Source of the DNA: Candidatus Paceibacter sp. | GTDB taxonomy: Bacteria > Patescibacteria > ABY1 > S139-126 | Direction: 5' to 3' | Length of the DNA: 64,000 nt | NCBI GenBank assembly: GCA_020724865.1 | Contig: DYGA01000002.1 | Span: 62,001 to 126,000, forward strand | Part shown: positions 23,616 to 31,921 of the stretch, in pieces | Layout: the number at the start of each line of letters is the position of its first letter | Numbering within the stretch: position 1 is the stretch's first letter | The notes under the pieces: model-generated | Databases searched by the model: none | Told to the model about the DNA's origin: nothing | What the model saw: only the letters and a program-made list of their open reading frames with translations | Translations under genes and position numbers: made by a program

Positions 23616-24207
23616 AATTGTGATAAGATGGACGATCTATTATGATCAATAAAAATATTAAGGTAAAAATGTAAACAATTTCGAAATATTTTTTAATTAT
23701 CTCATAAATAGTAGCAACCAGTGCACCAACAAAGATGCTGATAGTTAAAGTTAGGATTATACCCATTTCGGAAAGAGCAAAAAAAGTTACAGTGGCAAAA
23801 TAAAAACTAATAGCAAATTTTATTGCTGTTGCCGCATCTTCGAGGTCATTGTTGAAAGTCAGCATTATAACTAAATAAATTAATAAAGTTATAAATAATG
23901 CCCAACCGGCATTGGGCAAACCAGAAATAATCCCAGTAAAACTGCCGATAAAAAAAAGATTTAAATCAATTTTTTTTAATTTTTTTTCCAATTTTCCCCA
24001 AAGGTATTTTAGAAAAAAAATAAAAACTGGCAGGCATAATATGTTAATAACCAGTAATAGATTAAGATCGATGTTAATACTAGTTTGCCAGGCAAAAAGA
24101 TGGGAACTGGCAAAATTTACTGTTTGTGCATCTGATAAATCATTGGACGTGCCAATTAACCAGAAGGTTATAAAAGTAGCTAAAAACGCCAAAATATTAT
24201 TTTTCAT
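23614..24207 (-). CDS. Multi-span membrane protein, unknown
   Basis: A 197-residue protein with roughly six hydrophobic segments and few charged residues. No family is recognised. The start at 24207 is supported by GAGG seven bases upstream on the minus strand. The first segment could be a signal peptide. It is one of few minus-strand genes here, convergent with the HtrA gene and divergent from RF2. Nothing in the sequence gives a function. Confidence 0.7.
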   Translation of the reverse strand: MKNNILAFLATFITFWLIGTSNDLSDAQTVNFASSHLFAWQTSINIDLNLLLVINILCLPVFIFFLKYLWGKLEKKLKKIDLNLFFIGSFTGIISGLPNAGWALFITLLIYLVIMLTFNNDLEDAATAIKFAISFYFATVTFFALSEMGIILTLTISIFVGALVATIYEIIKKYFEIVYIFTLIFLLIIIDRPSYHN

Positions 24208-24337
24208 GATAACCTCGCTTGTTGATGATATAAGAAAAAAGTTAATTGTAAAAAAACAGGTTCAAATTACTATATAATTTTTTCTTTTTAATGTCAATAT
24301 TTTGCTACTTATTAGTTAAATATGATAAGATGCGAAT

Positions 24338-25432
24338 ATGAAAGAAACTATCGACAAATTAGAACAGTTGCAAGGAAAAATAAAAACCGCTTTAGAGGTT
24401 GTCAATTTACCAATTAAAAAAAATAAACTGAAAGAATTGGAAGCGTTGATGCAAGATCAGGATTTTTGGCAAGATCAGATAAAAGCTAAAAATATTTCTC
24501 AGCAAGCGGCACTCTTAAAACGCCAAATTGACCAATGGCAAGATATTGCCAAAAATGTAAACGATCTTTGGGAAATTGCTCAGGCTGATGCTAAGGATTT
24601 GGATGTAAATTTACGTAAAGAAATTGATCAGCAAACCGTTGTTTGGGAAAAAAAATATTATGAATTAGAGCGGGAGTTGTTGTTGTCAGGAAAATATGAC
24701 GCCAGCAATGCAATTTTATCAATCTATGCCGGTGCTGGTGGTGATGACGCTCAAGATTGGGCCGAAATGTTGTCCAGAATGTATTTACGATTTTGTGAAC
24801 GGCAAGGTTGGCAGACAGAAATTATTGATGCATCTCGAGGAGGTGAAGTTGGTATTAAATCTATAACCATTTTAATTAAAGGTGATTATGCCTACGGTTT
24901 TTTAAAATCAGAAAAAGGAGTTCATCGTTTGGTGCGATTATCGCCTTTTGATGCAGATCATGCTCGACACACGTCTTTTGCTTTGGTGGAAGTTTTGCCG
25001 GAAATGAATGAAGTTGAACGGGTAAAAATTGATGAAAAAGATTTACGGATTGATACTTTTATGTCATCTGGCAAGGGAGGACAATCGGTCAATACGACTT
25101 ATAGCGCTGTTCGAGTTGTGCATCTACCCACCGGTATCAGTGTCTCTTGTCAGAATGAGCGTTCGCAACAGCAAAATAAAATGACCGCTATGAAAATTTT
25201 ACAGGCTAAATTACAGCAACTAAAAGATGAACAACACGCAGCTAATATCAAAGATTTAAAGGGTGAGCACAAAGAAGCTGCTTGGGGCAATCAAATCAGG
25301 TCTTATGTATTGCATCCATATAAAATGGTTAAAGATCTGCGCACGGATTATGAAGAGGCAGATCCGGAAAAAGTTTTAGACGGTGACTTGATTTCATTTA
25401 TAGATAGTTATCTTCATTACCACAGTAAATAA
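24338..25432 (+). CDS. prfB: Peptide chain release factor 2
   Basis: A 364-residue class I release factor for UAA and UGA. The RF2-specific SPF tripeptide is in VRLSPFDADHARHTSF and the catalytic GGQ is in SSGKGGQSVNTT. The frame is uninterrupted, so the +1 programmed frameshift found in many prfB genes is absent. A -10-like TAAGAT (24325-24330), with TTGCTA 18 bp upstream, ends 7 nt before the ATG, which suggests a leaderless or very short-leader mRNA. Presence of RF2 agrees with UGA being a stop here. Confidence 0.96.
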   Translation: MKETIDKLEQLQGKIKTALEVVNLPIKKNKLKELEALMQDQDFWQDQIKAKNISQQAALLKRQIDQWQDIAKNVNDLWEIAQADAKDLDVNLRKEIDQQTVVWEKKYYELERELLLSGKYDASNAILSIYAGAGGDDAQDWAEMLSRMYLRFCERQGWQTEIIDASRGGEVGIKSITILIKGDYAYGFLKSEKGVHRLVRLSPFDADHARHTSFALVEVLPEMNEVERVKIDEKDLRIDTFMSSGKGGQSVNTTYSAVRVVHLPTGISVSCQNERSQQQNKMTAMKILQAKLQQLKDEQHAANIKDLKGEHKEAAWGNQIRSYVLHPYKMVKDLRTDYEEADPEKVLDGDLISFIDSYLHYHSK

Positions 25433-25455
25433 ATAGTTTTGTTTTAATTTTACCA

Positions 25456-26490
25456 ATGAAATTAGAACAAAAAATTAAAAATTTAGCTTATGAGGTTGGT
25501 TTTGATTTGGTAGGAATAGCCAACTTAAAGACAAGTCAATATAAAGCAAAGGTAAAAAATTGGGTAAAAAATGAATTTCATGGTCAAATGCATTGGTTTA
25601 AAGAAAATCTTGATCGTCGTTTAGAACCTAGGAAAAATTTATTTGGCAGAGCGGTGAGTGCGATTACTGTTGGCTTACTTTATAGACCAGTTGATATACC
25701 ACCCGAATTAGCTAATGACCCTTCTCGAGGTTTAATCGCACGTTATGCTTGGTATGATGATTACCACAAGATTATGACTAAGATGTTGAAAGAATTAGCT
25801 CAAAAAGTTGACCAATTAATCAATAAAAAATGGCAATATCATATCTACATTGATACAGGGCCGGTTTTAGAAAGAGAAGTAGGAAGTCATGGAGGGTTAG
25901 GTTTTTTTGGGAAGAATACCACTTTAATAAATACTACTTTAGGATCTTATTTTTTTTTAGGTGAAATTATCTGTGATATAAAATTAAGTCCTGACCCGGT
26001 AAATAATAATCAAGGCACTTGTGGCAAATGTCGTCGTTGTCAAGATAAATGTCCGACTCAGGCTTTTGTAGAACCTTACCAGCTTGATGCTCGCCGTTGT
26101 ATATCATATTTAACCATTGAACACTCCGGAGAAATACCGATACCTTTGCGAAAGTTGATGAAAAATTGGATTTATGGTTGTGATGTCTGCCAAGAGGTTT
26201 GCCCCTGGAATAAACGGGCTAAAAATTTATTTGCTAAGCAATTAAAAATTCATAAAGATTTAATTGCCCCGCCTTTGGCAGAGTTAATACTTATGACTGA
26301 AGATGATTTTAACGTTCGTTTTGCCCGATCGCCAATTAAAAGAATTGGTTGGTCAAAATGGATGAGAAACATTTTAATTGCTTGTGGTAATTGGGCAGAT
26401 AGAACTTTGGTAAAACAGTTAAATTATTATGCTCGTCATCAGGACAAAGTAATTGCCAAAACTGCCCTGTGGGCCAGAAAAAATCTATAG
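25456..26490 (+). CDS. queG: Epoxyqueuosine reductase
   Basis: A 344-residue enzyme that performs the last step of queuosine synthesis on tRNA. It uses cobalamin and two [4Fe-4S] clusters, whose ligands are seen as CGKCRRCQDKCP and CDVCQEVCPWN. Conserved substrate/B12-region motifs include DTGPVLEREVG, GGLGFFGKNTTL and CISYLTIEHSG. The C-terminal HEAT-like part is short. It is the second B12-dependent enzyme in this window, a point in favour of active cobalamin salvage. Confidence 0.94.
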   Translation: MKLEQKIKNLAYEVGFDLVGIANLKTSQYKAKVKNWVKNEFHGQMHWFKENLDRRLEPRKNLFGRAVSAITVGLLYRPVDIPPELANDPSRGLIARYAWYDDYHKIMTKMLKELAQKVDQLINKKWQYHIYIDTGPVLEREVGSHGGLGFFGKNTTLINTTLGSYFFLGEIICDIKLSPDPVNNNQGTCGKCRRCQDKCPTQAFVEPYQLDARRCISYLTIEHSGEIPIPLRKLMKNWIYGCDVCQEVCPWNKRAKNLFAKQLKIHKDLIAPPLAELILMTEDDFNVRFARSPIKRIGWSKWMRNILIACGNWADRTLVKQLNYYARHQDKVIAKTALWARKNL

Positions 26491-26497
26491 ATAATTT

Positions 26498-27988
26498 ATG
26501 AGAGGAGAGAGAAAAGCAAGGAATCTAAAACCATATTATTATTTATATACTTTTGGCTGTGGTTTTTTGTTAGCCATAGCATTTGGCTATTGGCGGTCAG
26601 TTGAATTGATCTGGTTATATTCAGCTATTTTAGTAGCATATATTTTTTATAAGATTTTTGCTTTAAATTATTTTTTATTGTTATGTTTTTTTCTGATTGG
26701 GTTATTTTTAGGTTTTAGCCGGTGGCAGTATGTTAATTTTAATCAGCAACAACAATTCAAAAATTTCGTTTTCGCTGAAAAAATAGAATTAGTTGGCCAA
26801 ATAGTTAGTGAAGTTGATGTCAGAACTGATCGGCAGTTGCTTACATTGAAACCAAATGTCGAAGAAAATAATAACCATAATTCAACAGGGAAAATATTAA
26901 TTACCACAACCTTATATCCTAGCTATCAGTATGGCGATATTTTAAAAATTAGAGGCGAGTTGAAACCACCAGTTATTTTTCCTGATTTTGATTATGCCGC
27001 TTATTTGGAAAGATTTGGCATTGTCGCGGTGATGTATTATCCGCAAATAATCCATGTTGGACAGACAGATAGTTTTTATTCTTGGTTATTAAAAATAAAA
27101 CTTAAACTTATTGATCAAGTTAATAAACTTTTACCTGAACCTGAAGCCTCATTTTTAAATGGTTTATTGTGGGGAGCAAAACGCGCCATTCCCGCTGTAG
27201 TATTGGAACAGTTTAATATAACCGGTACTACGCACATAGTGGCCTTGTCTGGTTACAATATAACTGTATTGGGGTTAATTGTTTTTTTTATTGCACCTTG
27301 GTTGGGGTTACATCGAAAAAAAGCTTTTTGGTTGGTTGTTTTTATTATAATTTTATTTATTTTTTTAACTGGTTACCCAGCTTCAGTGGTCAGAGCGGGG
27401 ATTATGGGTATTTTAGTATTAGTAGCATATCGTTGGGGAGGCGGAGTAAAACCAGGTATACTTTTGATCACTTCGGCAACTTTGATGTGTGCTATCAATC
27501 CTTATATTTTGTTGGCAGATGTGGGTTTTCAGTTGTCGTTTCTTGCTACCATTGGTTTGATTTATTTAACACCTTGGTTGGAAAAATTTGGCACTTTTTT
27601 ACCTATTAAATTGGGCATCAGAGAGTCCGTTATTGCAACTTTGGCGGCAATTATTATGACTACGCCGTTGATAATTTATCAATTTGGACGTTTTTCTTTT
27701 GTTGCTTTAGTAGTGAATGTTTTAATATTATTTGTTATTCCTTTAGTTATGGCGATTGGTTTTTTGGCTGTTTTAATTAGTTTGATTTTATTTCCTTTGG
27801 GACAACTTCTTGCTTGGCTAAGTTATTTTGGTTTACATTATATAATTTTAGTAACTGGATTTTTTAGTAAGTTGCCGTTTGCTTCGTTATTGATGATTAA
27901 GCCAAATTTACTTTTGGTAGTGTTTATTTATATATTAATATCAATTTTTATTTTTTATGTTCAAAGAAAAACGAAGGTTTTGGTTTAG
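26498..27988 (+). CDS. comEC: ComEC N-terminal and channel domains
   Basis: A 496-residue polytopic protein for DNA uptake across the cytoplasmic membrane. It has an N-terminal hydrophobic region, an OB-like DUF4131 segment (about 95-190) and the Competence domain with FLNGLLWGAKRAIP, THIVALSGYNITVL and GYPASVVRAGIMG. It ends in YVQRKTKVLV without the metallo-beta-lactamase domain, which is encoded by the next ORF. The two overlap by 32 bp. Together with the pilus genes this suggests natural competence. Confidence 0.9.
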   Translation: MRGERKARNLKPYYYLYTFGCGFLLAIAFGYWRSVELIWLYSAILVAYIFYKIFALNYFLLLCFFLIGLFLGFSRWQYVNFNQQQQFKNFVFAEKIELVGQIVSEVDVRTDRQLLTLKPNVEENNNHNSTGKILITTTLYPSYQYGDILKIRGELKPPVIFPDFDYAAYLERFGIVAVMYYPQIIHVGQTDSFYSWLLKIKLKLIDQVNKLLPEPEASFLNGLLWGAKRAIPAVVLEQFNITGTTHIVALSGYNITVLGLIVFFIAPWLGLHRKKAFWLVVFIIILFIFLTGYPASVVRAGIMGILVLVAYRWGGGVKPGILLITSATLMCAINPYILLADVGFQLSFLATIGLIYLTPWLEKFGTFLPIKLGIRESVIATLAAIIMTTPLIIYQFGRFSFVALVVNVLILFVIPLVMAIGFLAVLISLILFPLGQLLAWLSYFGLHYIILVTGFFSKLPFASLLMIKPNLLLVVFIYILISIFIFYVQRKTKVLV

Positions 27989-28838
27989 TATTATAGTTGG
28001 CTTAGTTTTATTGATCGCAGCATTTTTATTGCTCAAGGAGATTTTAAATTGGTGGCCCAATTTTAAAAGCAATCGTTCTCAGGTTGATGTTTATTTTTTA
28101 GATGTGGGACAGGGCGATGCTACTTTGTTTTATACTGATAGTCGTGAAGTAATTTTAGTTGATGGTGGCCCTAACTTATCTGTTTTATATGAATTAGGCA
28201 AAGCTTTACCTTTTTATGAAAGAACTATAGATTTATTAATTCTTACTCACCCTGACAGTGATCATATTAATGGTTTAGTTGAAGTTGTTAAGCGATATAA
28301 AATTAAAAGAGTTTTATTTACTGGCATTTCTGATGATTTAGCTGCTTATAAAATTTGGCAAGAGTATATAAGATTGAGCGGAGCAGAAATAGTTATTGCC
28401 CAAGCTGGACAAAGATTTATTTATGGCGGTTTAAATTTAGCGGTACTTTATCCGTTGGAAGATTTATCTAATCGTACTTTTGTTGATACAAATGAATCTT
28501 CTTTAGCTATTAAATTTAGTTTTCAGACAATTGATTTTTTATTAACCGGTGATTTACCAATTGAACAGGAGTTGATATTAGTCAATTCAGGCAATGATTT
28601 ATCGGCCGAAGTGATGAAAACCGGACATCATGGTTCAAAAACGTCAACTCACCAAAGTTTTTTAGATGCTGTTAAGCCGCAATATGTTGTGATATCAGCC
28701 GGTAAAGATAATAATTATGGCCACCCTCACTATATTGTTTTACAACGTTTGTTAAGTAGGCATATCAATATTTTACGCACTGACGAGATGGGTACTATTA
28801 GGATTGTGACTAATGGACAAAATATTGAAATAAAATAA
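27957..28838 (+). CDS. ComEC-type metallo-beta-lactamase domain protein
   Basis: A 293-residue protein with an N-terminal transmembrane helix (about 8-28) and a metallo-beta-lactamase fold. Metal ligands are in LTHPDSDHINGL and TGHHGSKTSTH, and the domain starts VDVYFLDVGQGDATLF, as in the C-terminal part of one-piece ComEC. It would process or degrade the non-transported DNA strand outside the membrane. The 32-bp overlap is out of frame with its partner, so a split gene with coupled translation is more likely than a fused product. Confidence 0.88.
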   Translation: MFKEKRRFWFSIIVGLVLLIAAFLLLKEILNWWPNFKSNRSQVDVYFLDVGQGDATLFYTDSREVILVDGGPNLSVLYELGKALPFYERTIDLLILTHPDSDHINGLVEVVKRYKIKRVLFTGISDDLAAYKIWQEYIRLSGAEIVIAQAGQRFIYGGLNLAVLYPLEDLSNRTFVDTNESSLAIKFSFQTIDFLLTGDLPIEQELILVNSGNDLSAEVMKTGHHGSKTSTHQSFLDAVKPQYVVISAGKDNNYGHPHYIVLQRLLSRHINILRTDEMGTIRIVTNGQNIEIK

Positions 28839-28853
28839 ACTTTTTGTTATAAT
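28825..28853 (+). promoter_or_regulatory. Promoter for the receiver-ndk unit
   Basis: TTGAAA (28825-28830) and TATAAT (28848-28853) are separated by 17 bp. The -35 overlaps the last codons of the upstream gene. The predicted leader is about 15-17 nt. Confidence 0.7.
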
Positions 28854-28875
28854 CAAAGTAATTATTAATATTTAT

Positions 28876-29250
28876 ATGTCTAAACCAAAGAAAGTTTTAA
28901 TTGTTGAAGATGAAGAATCTTTAGCTCAAATGTATCAAACAAAATTTGAGAATGAAGGCTATGAAGTTTTGGTAGCCAATGATGGTTCAGAAGGGATTGA
29001 AAAGGCGAAAAAAGAGAAGCCAGATATAATTTTATTGGATATTATTTTACCCAAAAAAGATGGTTTCATGGTGCTCAAAGAATTAAAAGCTGATAAAACC
29101 ACAGCGAATATAAAAATAATTATGTTGACCAATTTAGGACAGGATGAAGATGTAACTAAAGGAAAAAAATTGGGAGCTTTGGATTATTTGGTTAAAGCTA
29201 ATTTGACCCCGGCTCAATTAGTTGATAAAGTTGCTGAATATTTAAAATAA
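28876..29250 (+). CDS. Stand-alone response-regulator receiver (CheY-like)
   Basis: A 124-residue receiver domain with no output domain. The acidic pair is in VEDEES, the phospho-acceptor Asp in ILLDIILPKKDG, the conserved Thr in IIMLTNLG and the Lys in DYLVKANLTP. It is followed 3 nt later by ndk. No histidine kinase is in the window, so its phosphodonor and target are unknown. A second lone receiver is in the pilus cluster. Confidence 0.9.
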   Translation: MSKPKKVLIVEDEESLAQMYQTKFENEGYEVLVANDGSEGIEKAKKEKPDIILLDIILPKKDGFMVLKELKADKTTANIKIIMLTNLGQDEDVTKGKKLGALDYLVKANLTPAQLVDKVAEYLK

Positions 29251-29253
29251 TTT

Positions 29254-29727
29254 ATGAACAAACTCCAACGAACATTAATTATCGTAAAACCGGATGCCTT
29301 ACAAAGAAATTTATTAGGCAGAATTATTACTAGATTTGAGGAAAAAGGTTTAAAAATTGCTGGAATGAAAATGGGTTATTTGTCAGATGATTTATTAGAT
29401 CAACATTATGCCCATCATATGGATAAGCCATTTTTCAATGATTTGAAAAAATTTATGAAATCCTCGCCAGTAGTTTTTTTAGTCTTGGAAGGCATAGAAG
29501 TAATTGATACAGTAAGATTGATAGTAGGTCCGACCAAAGGTCGGATAGCAGATTCCGGTTCAATTCGTGGTGATTTTTCTATGTCAACTTCAAACAATAT
29601 CGTTCATGCTTCAGATAGTCTAGAAACAGCGGAAAAAGAGATCGCCAGATTTTTTAAACCAGATGAATTATTTGATTATCGTAAAGATGATTGGAATTGG
29701 GTTTATGCTAGTGATGAATTAGATTAG
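29254..29727 (+). CDS. ndk: Nucleoside diphosphate kinase
   Basis: A 157-residue enzyme that transfers the gamma-phosphate between nucleotides. The active-site histidine is in NNIVHASDS, and TLIIVKPDALQRN and GSIRGDFS are the other conserved blocks. The C-terminus (DDWNWVYASDELD) is longer than in the shortest bacterial forms. A weak GC hairpin followed by six T (29757-29775) could terminate the transcript before the downstream RNA gene. Confidence 0.97.
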   Translation: MNKLQRTLIIVKPDALQRNLLGRIITRFEEKGLKIAGMKMGYLSDDLLDQHYAHHMDKPFFNDLKKFMKSSPVVFLVLEGIEVIDTVRLIVGPTKGRIADSGSIRGDFSMSTSNNIVHASDSLETAEKEIARFFKPDELFDYRKDDWNWVYASDELD

Positions 29728-29837
29728 TATTTCAAAGTAAGATATCCACAACTAGCCGCCAAACAGGCGTTTTTTGCTATTTTTAGCTATCTGAGAAGGT
29801 ACTTTTTACTAATTTTAAATTGTGCTATAATAAATAT

Positions 29838-30053
29838 GCACGGAGAGGGAATCCTAGTTACGTCTTTCTACAATCAATGCTTCAAGGGATTCTTATATCG
29901 GACAGGTTTGATGAGAATTTCTAGATATTTTTTCAGATAATCTGTTCCTGCGGAAACCCACCTGATTTCAGGGAAGCGGTACTAGGATTATCCTAATGTG
30001 CGCCCTACATAGGCTGGAGAGGTCATCCGAGATGGATGGCCTCTTTAGTTTTT
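29838..30053 (+). ncRNA. ssrS: Structured RNA with own promoter and terminator, candidate 6S RNA
   Basis: An extended -10 (TGCTATAAT, with TATAAT at 29826-29831) predicts a start near 29838. GCAC (29838-29841) pairs with GTGC (29998-30001), and ATCCTAGT (29851-29858) pairs perfectly with ACTAGGAT (29981-29988), extended by GGA/TCC. The interior can form GGACAG/CTGTTCC and a small CCTG..CAGG hairpin on the 3' side, followed by AAGCGGTA. A long closing stem, central bubble and 3'-side hairpin is the 6S architecture, and 6S binds sigma-70 RNA polymerase. No coding frame fits. It is less like SRP RNA because no domain IV motif is seen. The 6S identity is inferred from architecture only. Confidence 0.55.
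30018..30053 (+). terminator. Terminator of the 6S-like RNA gene
   Basis: AGAGGTCATCC and GGATGGCCTCT form an 11-bp stem (one G-U pair) with a GAGAT-like loop, followed by T-rich sequence ending in five T. Confidence 0.9.
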
Positions 30054-30057
30054 CATA

Positions 30058-30090
30058 ATAAAAAAACTCTTTTTCCAAAAGAGAGTTTAA
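30058..30090 (-). terminator. Terminator of the minus-strand gene ending at 30109
   Basis: On the minus strand, an AAACTC...GAGTTT stem with an inner TTTT/AAAA region is followed by a run of seven T. It lies 19 nt past the stop of the minus-strand membrane gene, back to back with the terminator of the 6S-like RNA. Confidence 0.75.
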
Positions 30091-30108
30091 ATGTAAAATT
30101 TATATAGA

Positions 30109-30465
30109 CTACTTTTTGAAAGCTTTGATTAGTAAATAAATAACCGGTCTAGCCAAAGCCACCGTTAGCAATAAAACAAAAAACCAAACGTTTATAAAAC
30201 CAAGATTGTTCAATTCCCATAAGGCTAGTAAGAACATCACCACAATTATTACTAAGTGGGATATATAACTTGTAAGATAGGCAATGTCTTCTTCACCTTT
30301 TTGACGATAGGGAATATAAGAGATTGTGCTAGCGACAATAGCTACCAACATCACTATCAAAATTAGTAATTTCATATCTCCTTGATAGGTAATAAAAGGT
30401 ATAATAGAAATTACCAACAAAAAAGTAAAAATCCAGTTAAAGGCTTTGATTAATTTGGAGTTCAT
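30109..30465 (-). CDS. Small membrane protein, unknown
   Basis: About 118 residues from the ATG at 30465 (MNSKLIKAFNWIF); an in-frame ATG at 30483 would add six residues. Four hydrophobic helices are seen, with short loops containing YRQKGEEDIAYLTSY. No family is recognised. It is transcribed toward its own terminator and divergently from the tRNA-Pro promoter. Neither candidate start has a clear Shine-Dalgarno sequence. Confidence 0.65.
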   Translation of the reverse strand: MNSKLIKAFNWIFTFLLVISIIPFITYQGDMKLLILIVMLVAIVASTISYIPYRQKGEEDIAYLTSYISHLVIIVVMFLLALWELNNLGFINVWFFVLLLTVALARPVIYLLIKAFKK

Positions 30466-30495
30466 ATAATTAATAAATAGCATTATTTTTTTTGC

Positions 30496-30526
30496 TTGAC
30501 AAGTTATATTGTTTCTAAATTATAAT
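30496..30526 (+). promoter_or_regulatory. Promoter of tRNA-Pro
   Basis: TTGACA (30496-30501) and TATAAT (30521-30526) with a 19-bp spacer, 22 bp upstream of the tRNA 5' end. The -10 lies in an AT-only direct repeat (TATAATTTATAATT). Confidence 0.6.
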
Positions 30527-30548
30527 TTATAATTTATAATTAATTTAT

Positions 30549-30625
30549 CGGGGTATAGCGCAGTTGGCTAGCGCGCATGCATGGGGTGCATGAGGTCGCC
30601 GGTTCAAGTCCGGCTACCCCGACCA
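30549..30625 (+). tRNA. tRNA-Pro (GGG)
   Basis: The acceptor stem CGGGGTA/TACCCCG starts with C1-G72, characteristic of bacterial tRNA-Pro. The D-arm is GCGC/GCGC. The anticodon stem CATGC/GCATG encloses loop ATGGGGT with anticodon GGG and G37. The T-arm is GCCGG-TTCAAGT-CCGGC. The discriminator is A and CCA is encoded in the DNA. It reads CCC and CCU codons. Confidence 0.96.
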
Positions 30626-30665
30626 ATTATTTTATATTATTTCTATAATTAATTAAGCTTGTTTT

Positions 30666-31205
30666 ATGAAAGTTGGTGTGGGAACTCAAAATAAAAGCAA
30701 GATTGCCGCGGTTACCGAGGCTTTTTCTAATTATGATGAATATAAAAAAGCCAAAATAGTCAGTTGTAATGTTGATTCTGGCGTTAGTAATCAACCAATT
30801 GGTTTGGAGGAGACGATTAGGGGCGCTAAAAATAGAGCCCGGGCTGTTTATGAGCAATTGGACGTAGATTTTGGCATTGGTTTGGAGTCAGGAATTTTCC
30901 TTGTTCCTTATACCAAAAGTGATTATATGGACACAACGGCTTGCGCGATTTATGATGGAAAAGAATTCCATTTAGGTCTTTCCAGTTGTTTTGAGTATCC
31001 GAAAAAAATGATTGAAAGAATTTTTTCAGAAAAAAAAGAAATAACTGATTTAGCTTTGGATTTAGGTTTTGCCAAAGAAAGAAAATTTCGTGAGGAAGGA
31101 GGAATGATAGGAATTTTAACCAGGGGAGTGATTGATCGGAAAAAATATTCAGCTCAGGCAGTTCATATGGCAATTATTCATCTAATCAATAAAGATTACT
31201 ATTAG
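30666..31205 (+). CDS. Inosine/xanthosine triphosphatase, YjjX (DUF84) family
   Basis: A 179-residue NTPase that removes non-canonical purine nucleotides. It opens with MKVGVGTQNKSKIAAV and contains SGVSNQPIGLEETIRGAKNRA and FGIGLESGIF, all typical of the YjjX family. It lies 40 nt after tRNA-Pro with no terminator visible between them, so it might be read from the tRNA promoter. A house-cleaning role in the cytoplasm is the family function; substrate choice cannot be read from sequence. Confidence 0.88.
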   Translation: MKVGVGTQNKSKIAAVTEAFSNYDEYKKAKIVSCNVDSGVSNQPIGLEETIRGAKNRARAVYEQLDVDFGIGLESGIFLVPYTKSDYMDTTACAIYDGKEFHLGLSSCFEYPKKMIERIFSEKKEITDLALDLGFAKERKFREEGGMIGILTRGVIDRKKYSAQAVHMAIIHLINKDYY

Positions 31206-31246
31206 AATAATCAGCAATTTATATCTGGTAATAAATAATTTTTGAA

Positions 31247-31921
31247 ATGAATTCTTTTCATCTAAAAATCGCCGCTTGTTTATTTATGTTGGTAGATCAT
31301 ATTGGCGCTTTATTTTTTCCAGATTTTATTATCTTTAGAATAGTTGGTCGATTTAGCTTTCCTCTATTTGCTTATTTACTGGCGGTTGGTTTTACCCACA
31401 CTAAAAATATTTATAAATATTTAGGTCGTTTATTGGTTTTTGCTCTTATTTCTCAACCAATATTTTATTTAGCATTTCCTGGAAATATACTAAATATTTT
31501 TGTTACCTTATTTTTAGGATTGGTAGCTATATTTTTATATGAAAAATCAAAAAATAAATTATTATCTTGGCTGTTAGTTTTATTGGTTGCCGGATTAGGC
31601 GAATTTATAAAAGTTGATTATGGTTGGTATGGCGTTTTGTTTCCCATATCTTTTTATTTGTATTTAAAAAATAAAAATATTTATGGTTTGATTTTTTTTC
31701 AAATAATTCTCAATATATTTTTTGTACTAAAATATTATATAATCACCCAATTTAATTTATTTGATCCGCAAATTTTTATCCAATTTTTTTCATTGGTACC
31801 GTTGTTAACTTTAAAATTTTACAATGGTCAAATCGGTAAAAAATTCAAATATGCTTTTTATGCTTTTTATCCCGGACACCTCTTATTTTTAGTATTTATT
31901 AAAAATATTTTAAATATATGA
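31247..31921 (+). CDS. TraX family membrane protein
   Basis: A 224-residue polytopic protein, about eight helices. The N-terminus MNSFHLKIAACLFMLVDHIGALFFPD and IVGRFSFPLFAYLLA match the TraX family, named for an F-plasmid pilin acetylase and widespread in chromosomes. Its acyltransferase substrate here is unknown. It overlaps the next gene by 4 bp (ATGA), so the two are translationally coupled. Confidence 0.85.
   Translation: MNSFHLKIAACLFMLVDHIGALFFPDFIIFRIVGRFSFPLFAYLLAVGFTHTKNIYKYLGRLLVFALISQPIFYLAFPGNILNIFVTLFLGLVAIFLYEKSKNKLLSWLLVLLVAGLGEFIKVDYGWYGVLFPISFYLYLKNKNIYGLIFFQIILNIFFVLKYYIITQFNLFDPQIFIQFFSLVPLLTLKFYNGQIGKKFKYAFYAFYPGHLLFLVFIKNILNI

Noticed and set aside
24338..24440. Programmed +1 frameshift in prfB
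   Set aside because: The frame is continuous from the ATG and no in-frame UGA with a slippery CTT is present.
29838..30001. SRP (4.5S) RNA as identity of the structured RNA
   Set aside because: The GGAA tetraloop with AGCAG/CAGG symmetric loop of domain IV is missing, although AAGCGG is superficially similar.
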